Assembly: GCA_032059445.1 (NCBI GenBank)
Contig: DAMCAP010000003.1
Span: 1-64,000, forward strand
Length of the DNA stretch: 64,000 bases
From: DAMCAP01 sp032059445
Lineage (GTDB): Bacteria; Bacillota; Clostridia; Oscillospirales; Ruminococcaceae
Direction of reading: 5' to 3'
This document shows, one piece after another, positions 18,429 through 27,199 of this stretch (position 1 is its first letter; each line of letters opens with the position of its first letter). Under the pieces are notes generated by a model, which did no database searches, was not told the DNA's origin, and saw only the letters and a program-made list of their open reading frames with translations. A program made the position numbers and the translations under genes.

Positions 18429-19835
18429 ATGGTTTTTGCCGATTTAATTTTTTTGTATGTATTTCTCCCCTTAAATCTGATTTTATATTACAAAACTAAG
18501 CATAAGCAGAGCAGGAATCTGATACTGATCCTGTTTTCGCTGTTTTTTTATGCTTGGGGAGAGCCTGTCTACATTGTGCTCTTGCTTTTTTCGGCAACCA
18601 TCGACTACATCCACGGGATAATTATTGAGGATCATCGGCACACCATTAAAGCAAAGCTGGCGATGGCCTCCTGCTTGATCCTCAATTTAGGGTTGCTGGG
18701 CATCTTTAAATATGCCGATTTTGCAGTGGAGATTTTTAATACCGTCACAGGGCTTGGCGTAGCAAAGCCCGGCTTGGCACTGCCCATCGGTATTTCGTTT
18801 TATACCTTCCAGACCATCTCTTATGTCATCGACGTCTATCGAGATGAGGTCAAAGCACAGCGCTCCTATGGGAAGTTTTTGCTCTTTGTGTCGTCCTATC
18901 ATCAGCTGGTGGCAGGGCCGATTGTGCGTTACACCGACATCGCCGCAGAGATCGAAAACCGCAGCGAAACCATTGATGATATCAGCAAGGGTATCGCCAG
19001 ATTTTGTGTGGGGCTTGCCAAAAAGACTCTGATCGCCAATACTGCCGGTGCTTTGAGTGCTGATTATCTGGGCGCTACGGGAGCGGGGCTTACTGTAGCG
19101 GGCAGCTGGTTTGGCATCTTGATGTTTGCTTTACAGATCTATTATGATTTTTCGGGATACTCCGATATGGCCATCGGTCTTGGTATGATGTTTGGCTTCC
19201 ATTATGTAGAGAACTTTAACTACCCTTATATTTCCACCTCAGTTACCGAGTTTTGGCGTAGGTGGCATATTTCGCTGGGTTCATTCTTCCGCGACTATGT
19301 TTACATCCCACTGGGAGGCGGTCGAAGCAATGTATACCGCAACCTCTTTATTACGTGGATGGCCACGGGGTTGTGGCATGGCGCGTCGATGAATTTCGTG
19401 CTGTGGGGGCTATATTACGGTGTGCTGATCGCGTTGGAAAGGCTCTTTTTAAAGCGAATATTAGACCGCTTGCCAAGGCTATTTAGCCATGTCTATCTCC
19501 TGCTGACAGTGCTGATCGGCTGGGTGCTCTTTTACTTTGAAGACATGTCAAAGGGCTGGGCGTATCTCAGGGCGATGTTTGGTGCAGCGGCTCTAGGCTT
19601 TGATGATTTAGCCTTACAGCTGGTAGTGGTCAACAATCTCTTTTGGCTGATTGCAGCACTTGTATTTACAACTCCAGTATTTAAGAAGCTCTCTGCCATC
19701 GCCGCCCAAGGCACCGAAGCAGGTAAGCTTCGCTTTGTTGCCACAAGCTTTGTCACCAGCTTGATTTTACTGGTGCTTTCCACCATTAGTTTGATCGGGC
19801 AGAGCTATAACCCGTTTTTATACTTTAGATTTTAG
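18429..19835 (+). CDS. MBOAT family O-acyltransferase (AlgI/PatA-like)
   Basis: A 468-residue polytopic membrane protein of the membrane-bound O-acyltransferase family. It carries the typical block FWRRWHISLGSFFRDYVYIPLGG (His near residue 280) and the catalytic-His motif TGLWHGASMNFVLWG near residue 317. AlgI and DltB relatives pass acyl groups through the membrane to extracytoplasmic polymers. The next gene is a DHHW/AlgX-like protein, the usual partner that completes acetylation outside the cell. The polymer here is unknown. The start follows CGGAG with 9 bases spacing. Confidence 0.92.
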   Translation: MVFADLIFLYVFLPLNLILYYKTKHKQSRNLILILFSLFFYAWGEPVYIVLLLFSATIDYIHGIIIEDHRHTIKAKLAMASCLILNLGLLGIFKYADFAVEIFNTVTGLGVAKPGLALPIGISFYTFQTISYVIDVYRDEVKAQRSYGKFLLFVSSYHQLVAGPIVRYTDIAAEIENRSETIDDISKGIARFCVGLAKKTLIANTAGALSADYLGATGAGLTVAGSWFGILMFALQIYYDFSGYSDMAIGLGMMFGFHYVENFNYPYISTSVTEFWRRWHISLGSFFRDYVYIPLGGGRSNVYRNLFITWMATGLWHGASMNFVLWGLYYGVLIALERLFLKRILDRLPRLFSHVYLLLTVLIGWVLFYFEDMSKGWAYLRAMFGAAALGFDDLALQLVVVNNLFWLIAALVFTTPVFKKLSAIAAQGTEAGKLRFVATSFVTSLILLVLSTISLIGQSYNPFLYFRF

Positions 19836-19866
19836 TTTATTATAGGTTTATTATATGGAGGGGCAG

Positions 19867-21339
19867 ATGTACGATCCACACAGTCATGACAATACCGACG
19901 GCAATATTAGCAGCTTAAGCCGCCTTTATACCTTTACTATTATCAGCTTCCTGACAATATTGCTTGCCGGCGGGGTGTTATTCTTTGTGCTGCCCAAATC
20001 CTCAGTTAGCGCAATCGAAAAAAGAGAGCTGGCAAAGCTACCGACCTTTAGCGCGGAGAATCTGCTTAGTGGTAGGTATACCAGAGAGTTGTCGGCATAT
20101 TTTGCAGATAACTTCCCTTTTAGAGAAGCATTGGTGACTGCCGGAGCAAGCTTCCGAGATTTGTATGGCATACGCCCAGATGATATCCGACTTCATGTGC
20201 CCGAAGTGCAGCCGCCTGCTCCTGAGCCAGAGGCGCCCACTCCCCAAAACCCTGCTCCCGAGGTGATCAACCCGCCAGATGGCAGCTCCTCGGTCCCCCC
20301 AGCTTTGCAGCCGATTCCAACTCCCGTCCCCGAGGATAACGGACGTCAGGTAGGCGGGCTCTTTATCTATAAAGGCAAGGCATTGCAGATCTTTGGAGGC
20401 AACAGCAGTGTAGGTAAGCGTTATGCAGCCACAGTAAATACCTATCAGCAGTTGCTTGGTGATGGGGTACAGGTGTATAATCTAATTATACCCAGTGCAA
20501 TAGAGTTTGTCCTGCCTGAGAAATACAAAAAGGTCACCACCCCTGAGCATCCAAAGATTCTTGAAATCTACGGCCAGCTTGATGCAAAAGTCAAGCCTGT
20601 CGATATTTACGATGGCTTAAAAGCACACTCTGACGAGTATCTGTATTTTAATACCGACCACCACTGGACTGCTCGGGCGGCTTACTACGCTTATGTGGAA
20701 TTTGCCAAGGTTGCGGGCTTTACTCCTGTAGAGCTGGATCATATGGAGAAACGTGTGCTCAAGGGCTTTTTGGGCAGCCTCTATGCCCAGACCCAAGATA
20801 GCAAGCTACGGGATAATCCTGATTATGTTGAGTACTTTATGATCGACAACCCTCACTCGGTTTACCATTATTATAAGGGATCGCCGTATTATCCGTCGCC
20901 TTCTTCTCTGTATGGCGAGTATGCCAAGAGCCCCAACTCCTACTCGGTGTTCCTTCACGGAGATTTCCCTATGATCAGGATTACTACCGAGCTCAAAAAC
21001 GGCCGCAAGATTGCTGTAATTAAGGAATCCTACGGCAATGCCTTTGTACCATTTTTGGTCAATCACTATGAAGAAGTCATTGTAGTTGACCCAAGGTACT
21101 TTGAGCGTAGCTTCTTAGAGGTGGTCAAGGAGTTTGGCATCAATGAGGTGCTCCTAATCAACAATAGTTTTGCTGCCCATACCGGTGGGCAGATCAATAT
21201 GCTTAACCAGATCATTTACAATGTAAGACCACCTGCGTCTTCCGAAGAGCCTACAGAGCCTGCCGAGCAGCCTGTGGAGCAGCCTGTGGAGGAGCAGGAG
21301 CCCCAAGATGACGACGAGCCCGTGGTGGTAGTTCCTTAA
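19867..21339 (+). CDS. DHHW family (AlgX/AlgJ-like) extracellular protein
   Basis: A 490-residue protein with an N-terminal membrane anchor (FTIISFLTILLAGGVLFFVL), a Pro-rich linker (residues about 115-155) and a catalytic-type domain holding FNTDHHWTARAAYYAY near residue 264 plus a later KESYGNAFVPF. DHHW proteins are SGNH-hydrolase relatives that act with MBOAT proteins in O-acetylation of surface polysaccharides. The C-terminus is an acidic Glu/Pro tail. ATG 19867 follows GGAGGGG; an in-frame ATG at 19855 precedes that site and is less likely. It is 31 bp after the MBOAT stop. Confidence 0.88.
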   Translation: MYDPHSHDNTDGNISSLSRLYTFTIISFLTILLAGGVLFFVLPKSSVSAIEKRELAKLPTFSAENLLSGRYTRELSAYFADNFPFREALVTAGASFRDLYGIRPDDIRLHVPEVQPPAPEPEAPTPQNPAPEVINPPDGSSSVPPALQPIPTPVPEDNGRQVGGLFIYKGKALQIFGGNSSVGKRYAATVNTYQQLLGDGVQVYNLIIPSAIEFVLPEKYKKVTTPEHPKILEIYGQLDAKVKPVDIYDGLKAHSDEYLYFNTDHHWTARAAYYAYVEFAKVAGFTPVELDHMEKRVLKGFLGSLYAQTQDSKLRDNPDYVEYFMIDNPHSVYHYYKGSPYYPSPSSLYGEYAKSPNSYSVFLHGDFPMIRITTELKNGRKIAVIKESYGNAFVPFLVNHYEEVIVVDPRYFERSFLEVVKEFGINEVLLINNSFAAHTGGQINMLNQIIYNVRPPASSEEPTEPAEQPVEQPVEEQEPQDDDEPVVVVP

Positions 21340-21378
21340 GCAGTAAGGGCGGCGCGATGGGCAGGAGGGAGGATCATT

Positions 21379-22197
21379 ATGCGACTAAAGGCCCTTGTCT
21401 GCTGCGGCCTGCTACTGGCAGGCTGTGCTATGCCTCAAAGCAAGCTTAGTGCTCCAGCTTTAAAGGATCAGCATCGTACCATTACGCTTGCGGTCAGCAC
21501 TGAGCTGGCAACCCTTCCCTCCAAACCTCTTGAGGCCTTGATCAAGGTCGCAGAGGAGGCTTCAGCCGGTACTCTAGAGATTAAGCTGGAGGTCACCGAT
21601 GACCCCTTGAGTAGCCTTGATGGGGGTGCTGAGATGGCACTCCTTAGCAATGAAGTAGCTGCAATGGCAAATTCCGATTTTAATGCGTTTAGCTCTCCCT
21701 TTTACTTTAGAGATTATGATCACTATGCTATGACCCTGGGCAACCAGAGCTTTTTTAAGCTGACGGAGGAAAAAAACATCAGCCTGCTGGGTGCAAAACC
21801 ACTGGCAGCCTTATATATGGGCAGCTATGTCATGGTCAACGGTAGGCAGCTTAAACTGCCCTCGAAGTCGGAGCGTATTTTGGTATCTGATTCCTTTCAT
21901 CGGGTAGATATCAATTGGATCATGCTCTCTGAGCAAGCAGCAGGAGAGCTTAGCGAGCTGCATATGGCGGCTATCACAGAGGGGGTAGCTGCGGCGGTTG
22001 CCCATAATGACGGCTATTATCTGGACAAGGAACAGGATGGTCTAGAGCATGTCTATAGTATGAGCCATCAGGTGGAGCCTTGCAGCTATAGTGTATTTAC
22101 CGCTTATGCTGCCGAGAGCCTAAAGAGCTCGGCACGCTACAGCAACCTGTGGAACTGGCAGCTCTATGGGGCGGTCAAAAATCTACTGTACACCTAA
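21379..22197 (+). CDS. lipoprotein, possible DctP-like solute-binding fold
   Basis: A 272-residue lipoprotein with lipobox LLLAGC (Cys at residue 16). The segment NAFSSPFYFRDYDHYAMTLG resembles the FSLPFLFRDYDHA region of TRAP-type DctP binding proteins. The preceding ITLAVSTEL and the Leu/Glu-rich order also fit loosely. No TRAP membrane subunits are nearby. It is the third gene of the MBOAT-DHHW operon and ends at a terminator, so it may instead be an accessory factor of polymer acylation. The family call is tentative. Confidence 0.6.
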   Translation: MRLKALVCCGLLLAGCAMPQSKLSAPALKDQHRTITLAVSTELATLPSKPLEALIKVAEEASAGTLEIKLEVTDDPLSSLDGGAEMALLSNEVAAMANSDFNAFSSPFYFRDYDHYAMTLGNQSFFKLTEEKNISLLGAKPLAALYMGSYVMVNGRQLKLPSKSERILVSDSFHRVDINWIMLSEQAAGELSELHMAAITEGVAAAVAHNDGYYLDKEQDGLEHVYSMSHQVEPCSYSVFTAYAAESLKSSARYSNLWNWQLYGAVKNLLYT

Positions 22198-22228
22198 AGT
22201 AAATCACATTGTAAAGGTAGCGGCTTTT

Positions 22229-22257
22229 GGCGGATGGTTTTAATCATCCGCCTTTTT
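22229..22257 (+). terminator. terminator of the MBOAT operon
   Basis: The perfect 8-bp stem GGCGGATG/CATCCGCC with an 8-base loop is followed by five T, 32 bases after the lipoprotein stop. Confidence 0.85.
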
Positions 22258-22284
22258 GTTAAATAAAACATGGAGGGCTATGTG

Positions 22285-22632
22285 ATGAAAATCGGAGAAG
22301 TATGCTTGCTAACCAACGATGTAATCAGGCTGGCCGACTTTTATAAGGCTTTGTTATGCATAGATAACGGCAGCGACGATGATACCCACCAGTTTATTAT
22401 ATCGGATGAAACCACATTGACGATTTATCGTGATGGAGTTAATCGAGCGGGGAATCATCAGAATATTTGCATCGCTTTTACGGTGGAGGATGTGGATGCT
22501 GAGTATGAGCGTATAAAGCAGCTTGGTGCGCAGATCCTTGAGCCGCCTACTATAAGACCTTGGGGTGCAAAAAATATGCTGTTGTTAGACCCTGATAGCA
22601 ACATAGTAATCTTTAGAAGCTTTCCTAAATAA
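22285..22632 (+). CDS. VOC family protein (glyoxalase/bleomycin resistance fold)
   Basis: A 115-residue vicinal-oxygen-chelate fold protein made of two beta-alpha-beta-beta-beta modules: IGEVCLLTNDVIRLADFYKA, then VEDVDAEYERIKQLGAQIL and LLLDPDSNIVIF. Family members are dioxygenases, epimerases or antibiotic-binding proteins; the substrate here is unknown. ATG 22285 is 7 bases after GGAGGG and is preferred over the ATG at 22270, which precedes that site. Confidence 0.85.
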   Translation: MKIGEVCLLTNDVIRLADFYKALLCIDNGSDDDTHQFIISDETTLTIYRDGVNRAGNHQNICIAFTVEDVDAEYERIKQLGAQILEPPTIRPWGAKNMLLLDPDSNIVIFRSFPK

Positions 22633-22685
22633 AACGAGCTGGGGGTTAGTTTGCCCCTCATATGTTTGTGGATCTTTTACTACAT

Positions 22686-22721
22686 AAAAAGCCCTCGCAG
22701 AAACTCTGCGAAGGCTTTTAT
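22686..22721. terminator. bidirectional terminator between VOC gene and PBP1A
   Basis: The inverted repeat AAAAAGCCcTCGCAGA...TCTGCGAaGGCTTTTA is flanked by A and T runs and serves both convergent genes. Confidence 0.82.
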
Positions 22722-22735
22722 TTTGTGTTTTAAAT

Positions 22736-24910
22736 TTAGTCGTCGTTTTCGCTCCAGCCCCAGAAGTCATTCCAGTTGGACCAGGGGTTTTCTGGCTGTT
22801 GCTGGCCGTGGATGCTGCAATCATCGAGAGGGCGGCTCATCTTATACCAACCGGTTGCGGTGTGCTCACAGTTGGGGGTAGCCTTTTGACCGCTCTGCGT
22901 ACAGTAAACATACGATACTACGTTGCCCACATCGGGGAATTCCTTATACTTTAGCTTGCTGTGGATTGGCTGCATTACATTCTTCCAGATGACCGGAGGC
23001 GGGTAGCGAAACCCTGCGTAGTTGATGGTGGCGGGCTCGTCGTAGCCCAGCCAGCACACGCCTACATAGTAAGGGGTCACACCGATAAACCACTGGTTTT
23101 CGTCACCGTCAGAGGTACCGGTCTTACCTGCTACAGGGAAGTTATTTAGGGCAGCGGCAACACCAGTACCGGGAGGGCCTGCGGTGACTCTCTGGAGTAG
23201 GCGGTTCATGATGGTCGCTGTCTCTGGGCTGACCACACGGGTGGGTACATATTTGTTTTCGAGGATGACGTTGCCATCAGAGTCAAGCACCTTGGTGTAG
23301 GAGTGGGGAGGAATGTAGAGACCACCGTTGCCAAAGATCTGATAGGCTGCCGCCATCTCCAGTGGGGTAACGCCGTCGGTCATGGAGCCCAGCGCCATAG
23401 GCGAAATATCGATGTCGGAGTATACTCTGCCGTTTCTGACGTCTTTTTCCACAAGGTTTACGAAGCCCAGCTTATCCCGCAGGAAGTTGAAGCTTGTGCG
23501 GGGGCTCATGGTCTGTACCAGCTTGACGGGGATGGTGTTGGTAGAGCGCTGGATCGCCTCAGTGACGGTGATGCCGCCCAGATAGTTGTTGTAGAAGTTT
23601 TTGGGGTAGACGGAGCTTGGATCGTTTTCATTTAGGAGGATCGGTGAATCCTCCATAATCATCGACCAATAGATGAGATCCTGCTCCAAGGCAGGGGCAT
23701 AGGAGGCGATGGGCTTGATGGTAGAACCGGGGTGACGCAGGGCGCTGGTGGCTCGGTTAAACAGTCTTGCGCCCTCCTTTTTATTCTTGGATCCTACCAG
23801 CGCCTTAATCTCGCCGGTGGCGTGGTCGATGATGACAAAGGCTGACTCGGGGTAGTCCTTGTTTTTAATTGGGGGGAAGGTAGCAGGGTTGGTGTAGGCT
23901 TCTTGCAGATAGTCTTGCAGCTGAGAGTCGACGGTGGTATAGATTCTAAATCCGCCTCTTAGCAGAGCGTCTTCTGCTCCAGCCTTGGTGTAGCCGTTAC
24001 GGGCTACCAGATCTCGGATGACATCTTCATACACCATATCTACATACCAGCTCTGTACCTTGGCGGCTGTTTCGGTGTATTCTTCTTTTTTAAATTCCAT
24101 CTCTTCGGCAACTGCTGCATCGTGCTGCTCTTGGGTGATGAGACCCTGCTGGAGCATAAATTTCAGCACCAGCAGCTGACGCTTGCGGTTGTTTTCTACC
24201 GAGCGGAAGGGGCTGTACTTGCTGGGGTTCTGGGTAATGCTGATGAGGGAAGCGGATTCCGCTAGGCTAAGCTCTGAGGCTTTTTTACCAAAGTAGAGAT
24301 TTGCTGCTGCCTCTACACCGTTGGTGCCGTTGCCCAGCGCAATGGTGTTGAGGTAAGACTCCATGATCTGATCCTTAGAGTAGTTGCGCTCTAGGTTGAT
24401 GGCGCGGAATATTTCTCTGATCTTACGGTCAATATGGACTTCATCGTCTTTGGTGATGTTCTTTACCAACTGCTGTGTGATGGTAGAGCCTCCCGGCATA
24501 CCTTCGTAGATGGGGATGATCATATTGACCGCCGCACCCATGGTACGCTTAAAGTCTACACCGATGTGGGTGATGAAGCGCTTGTCTTCAATTGCAATTG
24601 CTGCTTTGGGCAGGTACTCGGGTATCTGATCGTAGTCGACCCAGATACGGTTTTCGTTATTTTGCACCCTTTGCAGCTCCACAGGCTCACCAGTAGCAGG
24701 GTCATTGGCATAGAGTATAGTGGTGTAACTAAGCTTGATGTTTTCCAGGACGATGGCATCGCTGGAGTCAAGAGAGTTAAGGACATAGACAGTAAGTGCC
24801 GAGGCTACGATGCAGCCGGTGATGATCGAAATAAGTATTGCAATAATTATAAATCTGCCTATCGCTGCCAATGTATTGGTCTTATGCTTAGGCGTTTGAT
24901 TATTTGCCAA
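22736..24910 (-). CDS. class A penicillin-binding protein 1A
   Basis: A bifunctional peptidoglycan synthase of 724 residues. It has an N-terminal membrane helix (FIIIAILISIITGCIVASAL). The GT51 glycosyltransferase domain has catalytic Glu in AIEDKRFITHIGVDF (near residue 108) and GGSTITQQLVKN. The transpeptidase domain has the serine motif GSTIKP near residue 397, the SxN motif RSTNTIPVK and KTGTSDGD near residue 595. The start is TTG 24910, 8 bases after AAAGGAGG; the in-frame ATG at 24958 lies before that ribosome site. The C-terminus is short and Trp-rich (WSNWNDFWGW). Confidence 0.93.
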   Translation of the reverse strand: MANNQTPKHKTNTLAAIGRFIIIAILISIITGCIVASALTVYVLNSLDSSDAIVLENIKLSYTTILYANDPATGEPVELQRVQNNENRIWVDYDQIPEYLPKAAIAIEDKRFITHIGVDFKRTMGAAVNMIIPIYEGMPGGSTITQQLVKNITKDDEVHIDRKIREIFRAINLERNYSKDQIMESYLNTIALGNGTNGVEAAANLYFGKKASELSLAESASLISITQNPSKYSPFRSVENNRKRQLLVLKFMLQQGLITQEQHDAAVAEEMEFKKEEYTETAAKVQSWYVDMVYEDVIRDLVARNGYTKAGAEDALLRGGFRIYTTVDSQLQDYLQEAYTNPATFPPIKNKDYPESAFVIIDHATGEIKALVGSKNKKEGARLFNRATSALRHPGSTIKPIASYAPALEQDLIYWSMIMEDSPILLNENDPSSVYPKNFYNNYLGGITVTEAIQRSTNTIPVKLVQTMSPRTSFNFLRDKLGFVNLVEKDVRNGRVYSDIDISPMALGSMTDGVTPLEMAAAYQIFGNGGLYIPPHSYTKVLDSDGNVILENKYVPTRVVSPETATIMNRLLQRVTAGPPGTGVAAALNNFPVAGKTGTSDGDENQWFIGVTPYYVGVCWLGYDEPATINYAGFRYPPPVIWKNVMQPIHSKLKYKEFPDVGNVVSYVYCTQSGQKATPNCEHTATGWYKMSRPLDDCSIHGQQQPENPWSNWNDFWGWSENDD

Positions 24911-25294
24911 GTTATTATCCTCCTTTAGATACGTAAGGCGGGTGCGCATGCGATGCACAGCGGCCTTAAAAGCAGCAGGGCAGGTCTGGTGTCGTATGGT
25001 TTAGACGGCCCTTTTATGATAAAAGCGCTAATTACGCCGCTATAAGGAGGAGGTTATTTGCATAGCATTAATCGCTAAACACAAAATACCCACCAGCATA
25101 TTTCGGCATAAAAATCGTTCATCATAACTACTTTGCAGTCGCAGATATTATATCATACTTTTGTCGCAAAGTGTAATATTTAAAAAAAAGTTTACTAAGC
25201 AGAATATATTTGTCTTATTCGTTAACAATAAAAGTATGAACTGATAAACGTAAGGTAATCATATCACATAATTATTACCAGAAAGGGATAGAAT
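24911..25294. other. 384-bp divergent intergenic region, no gene seen
   Basis: A divergent region between PBP1A and the BofC-like gene. It contains a TATAAT on the minus strand at 25147-25152 without a proper -35. An AAGGAGGAGG at 25047-25056 is followed only by a six-codon frame. The rest is A/T-rich and unremarkable. Confidence 0.5.
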
Positions 25295-25663
25295 ATGGGC
25301 GGTACCAAACAGAAAGTAGCCACAGGGATCGGGCTACTCATTGCTGCGTCTGTTGGGTTGGGAGTAGGGTTTAATGTGGGAGAGAGCTCTGTATTAAATG
25401 AGCAAAGGCTGGCAGTAGCAGAGCCGCCGAGATCATCGGTGATCTCGCCAAACTTCCCCTCAGCACCCAAGATACCCAAATATGTGCTAAAGAGTCACGA
25501 GGGCAAGCTGGCAGTATTTATCGGAGATAAGAAGCAGCCTGAGATCGTGTTTGACCAGTATGTGCATCTTTTGCCCGATATAGACAGGCGTGAGCTAGAG
25601 AAGGGCATTGAAGTAGAGGATTACGAGGAGCTGCTAAGGCTTATCGAAGACTACACCAGCTAA
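25295..25663 (+). CDS. BofC C-terminal-domain-like protein
   Basis: A 122-residue exported protein with an N-terminal membrane helix (GIGLLIAASVGLGVGFNVG) and a C-terminal domain reading YVLKSHEGKLAVFIG, then LPDIDRRELEKGIEVEDYE and LIEDYTS. This closely follows the BofC C-terminal domain found in many Clostridia. In Bacillus, BofC is a forespore-secreted regulator of SpoIVB signalling. The clostridial single-domain versions are less well characterised, so a sporulation role is inferred. It starts 7 bases after AAAGGGA. Confidence 0.8.
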   Translation: MGGTKQKVATGIGLLIAASVGLGVGFNVGESSVLNEQRLAVAEPPRSSVISPNFPSAPKIPKYVLKSHEGKLAVFIGDKKQPEIVFDQYVHLLPDIDRRELEKGIEVEDYEELLRLIEDYTS

Positions 25664-25744
25664 ATAAGGGGCGGCAGGAGAGCCTGTACGCCTCTTTGTT
25701 GCATTTAAATGGCAAAGTAGTTGAGTGCTACGGCATAGCGGTAC

Positions 25745-25773
25745 TTGCAAATCTTTGTTTTTACCTTTATAAT
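25745..25773 (+). promoter_or_regulatory. sigma-A type promoter of an unexplained transcript
   Basis: TTGCAA at 25745-25750 and TATAAT at 25768-25773, separated by exactly 17 bases. The first gene downstream starts 230 bases later, so the transcript begins with a long non-coding segment. Confidence 0.6.
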
Positions 25774-25779
25774 GAAATA

Positions 25780-25900
25780 AGCCGCTTAATTAAGCAGGAA
25801 CCTACCATGTAGGTTTGGCCTGATTTGCGTAGATAGGCGATGATTCCGTAAGGCACTAAGATATGCCGCAGGCACTTTTTCCTGTTTTTGTCGTCGACCA
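25780..25900 (+). ncRNA. candidate structured RNA or leader
   Basis: The segment downstream of the promoter at 25745-25773 contains nested dyads. There is a 7-bp hairpin AACCTAC/GTAGGTT, a GCCT...AGGC hairpin, a GGCA...TGCC hairpin, and an outer CAGGAA/TTCCTG pairing that would close the set, followed by TGTTTTTG. No protein frame is present. I do not recognise a known class. It could be a small RNA ending near 25890 or a leader of the VOC gene at 26005. Confidence 0.4.
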
Positions 25901-26004
25901 ATTGACGCCAATCAAAAGGGTGAGCGCAGGGCATCAGTGGGTATTATACTCACAAACATATCTATACTTAAGATTCATCATATCAAAAAACGGAGGTTAA
26001 AACA

Positions 26005-26376
26005 ATGACTTTTAGCATGGTACACAACAATATCAACGTTTTTGATCTGCAAAAAAGCCTTGATTTCTATAATAAGGCACTCGGATTAAAAGAAACCCGC
26101 CGCATTACTCATCCAAACGGAGATTTCATCATTGTATACTTAGGCGATGGCACCAGCAGTCACCTTCTAGAGCTCACCTGGCTGCGTGACCGCAAGGACC
26201 CTTATAATCTGGGGGATAATGAAATACACCTTGCCTTCCGCACAGATGACTATGAGGGCGCACTTAAGCTCCATAAAGAAATGAACTGTGTATGCTACGA
26301 AAACCCAACAATGGGCATCTACTTCATCAGCGACCCCGATGGTTACTGGTTGGAAGTATTACCTACCAAGAAGTAA
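26005..26376 (+). CDS. glyoxalase I-like VOC protein
   Basis: A 123-residue protein close to lactoylglutathione lyase. It starts MVHNNINVFDLQKSLDFYNKA after four residues, has ETRRITHPNGDF and LLELTWLRD (metal Glu), and ends YFISDPDGYWLEVLP, where the final Glu is the second-module metal ligand. Glyoxalase I isomerises the methylglyoxal-thiol adduct. Clostridia often lack glutathione, so the thiol is uncertain. It starts 8 bases after GGAGG. The DNA upstream holds a possible structured leader. Confidence 0.87.
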   Translation: MTFSMVHNNINVFDLQKSLDFYNKALGLKETRRITHPNGDFIIVYLGDGTSSHLLELTWLRDRKDPYNLGDNEIHLAFRTDDYEGALKLHKEMNCVCYENPTMGIYFISDPDGYWLEVLPTKK

Positions 26377-26646
26377 GGACGACCAAAGCAAGTATAAGCT
26401 GCCGAGCGGGGCTTCTGCTTGCTTTTTGTTTTGCTGCAATACAATATACTCACTCGTAACTGTAATTCAGCAAAAAACAGCTTGGCATATGGGAGCGTAC
26501 AGCGTTCTCGTTTAATAATAATTTAACAAATCATTTTTGCCCTTACGGCTCTATTGCATTTTTTGTGGTATAATGTTATATTTACCAGTAGTATGTATAT
26601 ACGGAGACTCCGTTATATGCAAATAGTAAAATTATTTGGGGGAAAT

Positions 26647-27015
26647 ATGGAGAATTTACCGAAGTATTTAGTGGTAGAGCGAGAAGCACTGCCGGAGGTA
26701 TTTGCCAGAGTGCTTTTTGCCAAAAATCTGNNNNNNNNNNCAGTGTTTGCCTACAATAGGGAGATGTCCAGCTCGGTAGCAACCTATCATTTCATCCTAA
26801 AGGACAAAGCAGGGGTGCTTTCAACGATCATCTCCGAAATCTCCCGCTTAGGGGCTAATATTCTTACAATTAATCAGAGTATACCTATAGATGGCTTTGC
26901 ACCCGTTTCAATTACCGTCTCACTTGATACGACCAACCACAGTGATATGGATCTTTTGGGTAGTATCAAGACGATGGAAGACGTAGTGGAGGCTCGCAAG
27001 TTAGTAACTCGCTAA
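26647..27015 (+). CDS. ACT domain protein (PheB/UPF0735-like), interrupted by an assembly gap
   Basis: A small regulator-type protein. The N-terminal part (YLVVEREALPEVFARVLFAK) and the C-terminal ACT domain (DKAGVLSTIISEISRLGANI, then LTINQSIPIDGFAPVSIT) match the PheB-like ACT family, which normally has a helix-turn-helix between these parts (NEAVK...SRSAFYKYKD). That middle segment is missing at the ten N (26731-26740), so the true gap is probably about 80-90 bases. The family is thought to respond to amino acids. ATG 26647 follows GGGGGAA. It precedes aspartate kinase, an arrangement that fits amino acid control. Confidence 0.82.
   Translation: MENLPKYLVVEREALPEVFARVLFAKNLXXXXVFAYNREMSSSVATYHFILKDKAGVLSTIISEISRLGANILTINQSIPIDGFAPVSITVSLDTTNHSDMDLLGSIKTMEDVVEARKLVTR
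26731..26740. other. assembly gap (10 N) in the ACT-domain gene
   Basis: Ten N. Comparison with the family suggests that far more than ten bases are missing. Confidence 0.95.
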
Positions 27016-27066
27016 GCTTTGACTGAATATAATAGATTTGAATGCGCTACCTATGGTGATGCGCAA

Positions 27067-27091
27067 ATAAAAGCATCTATGATGCTTTTAT
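27067..27091 (+). terminator. hairpin after the ACT-domain gene
   Basis: The perfect 11-bp dyad ATAAAAGCATC/GATGCTTTTAT has a 3-base loop. The stem is A/T-rich with TTTTAT at its 3' side, so it is a weak terminator or a processing site before lysC. Confidence 0.5.
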
Positions 27092-27199
27092 CAATTCCAT
27101 GTTCAGTTTTGAGTTTACCGGTTACGGGCTTTACCTACAGCATCCCGCCCGTACAAGTAAACGCTCAAACGGCGTACAAAAGTATGGGAGGGATAGGCA

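Noticed and set aside
25815..25890. Fluoride (crcB) riboswitch, suggested by GGCGATGATTCC
   Set aside because: The pairing partner and the CTGATGxxxCCTAC end of that riboswitch are missing, and the downstream gene is not a fluoride gene.
27016..27199. Lysine riboswitch before aspartate kinase
   Set aside because: The gap is only 184 bp, and I see a simple hairpin but none of the conserved lysine-riboswitch core.
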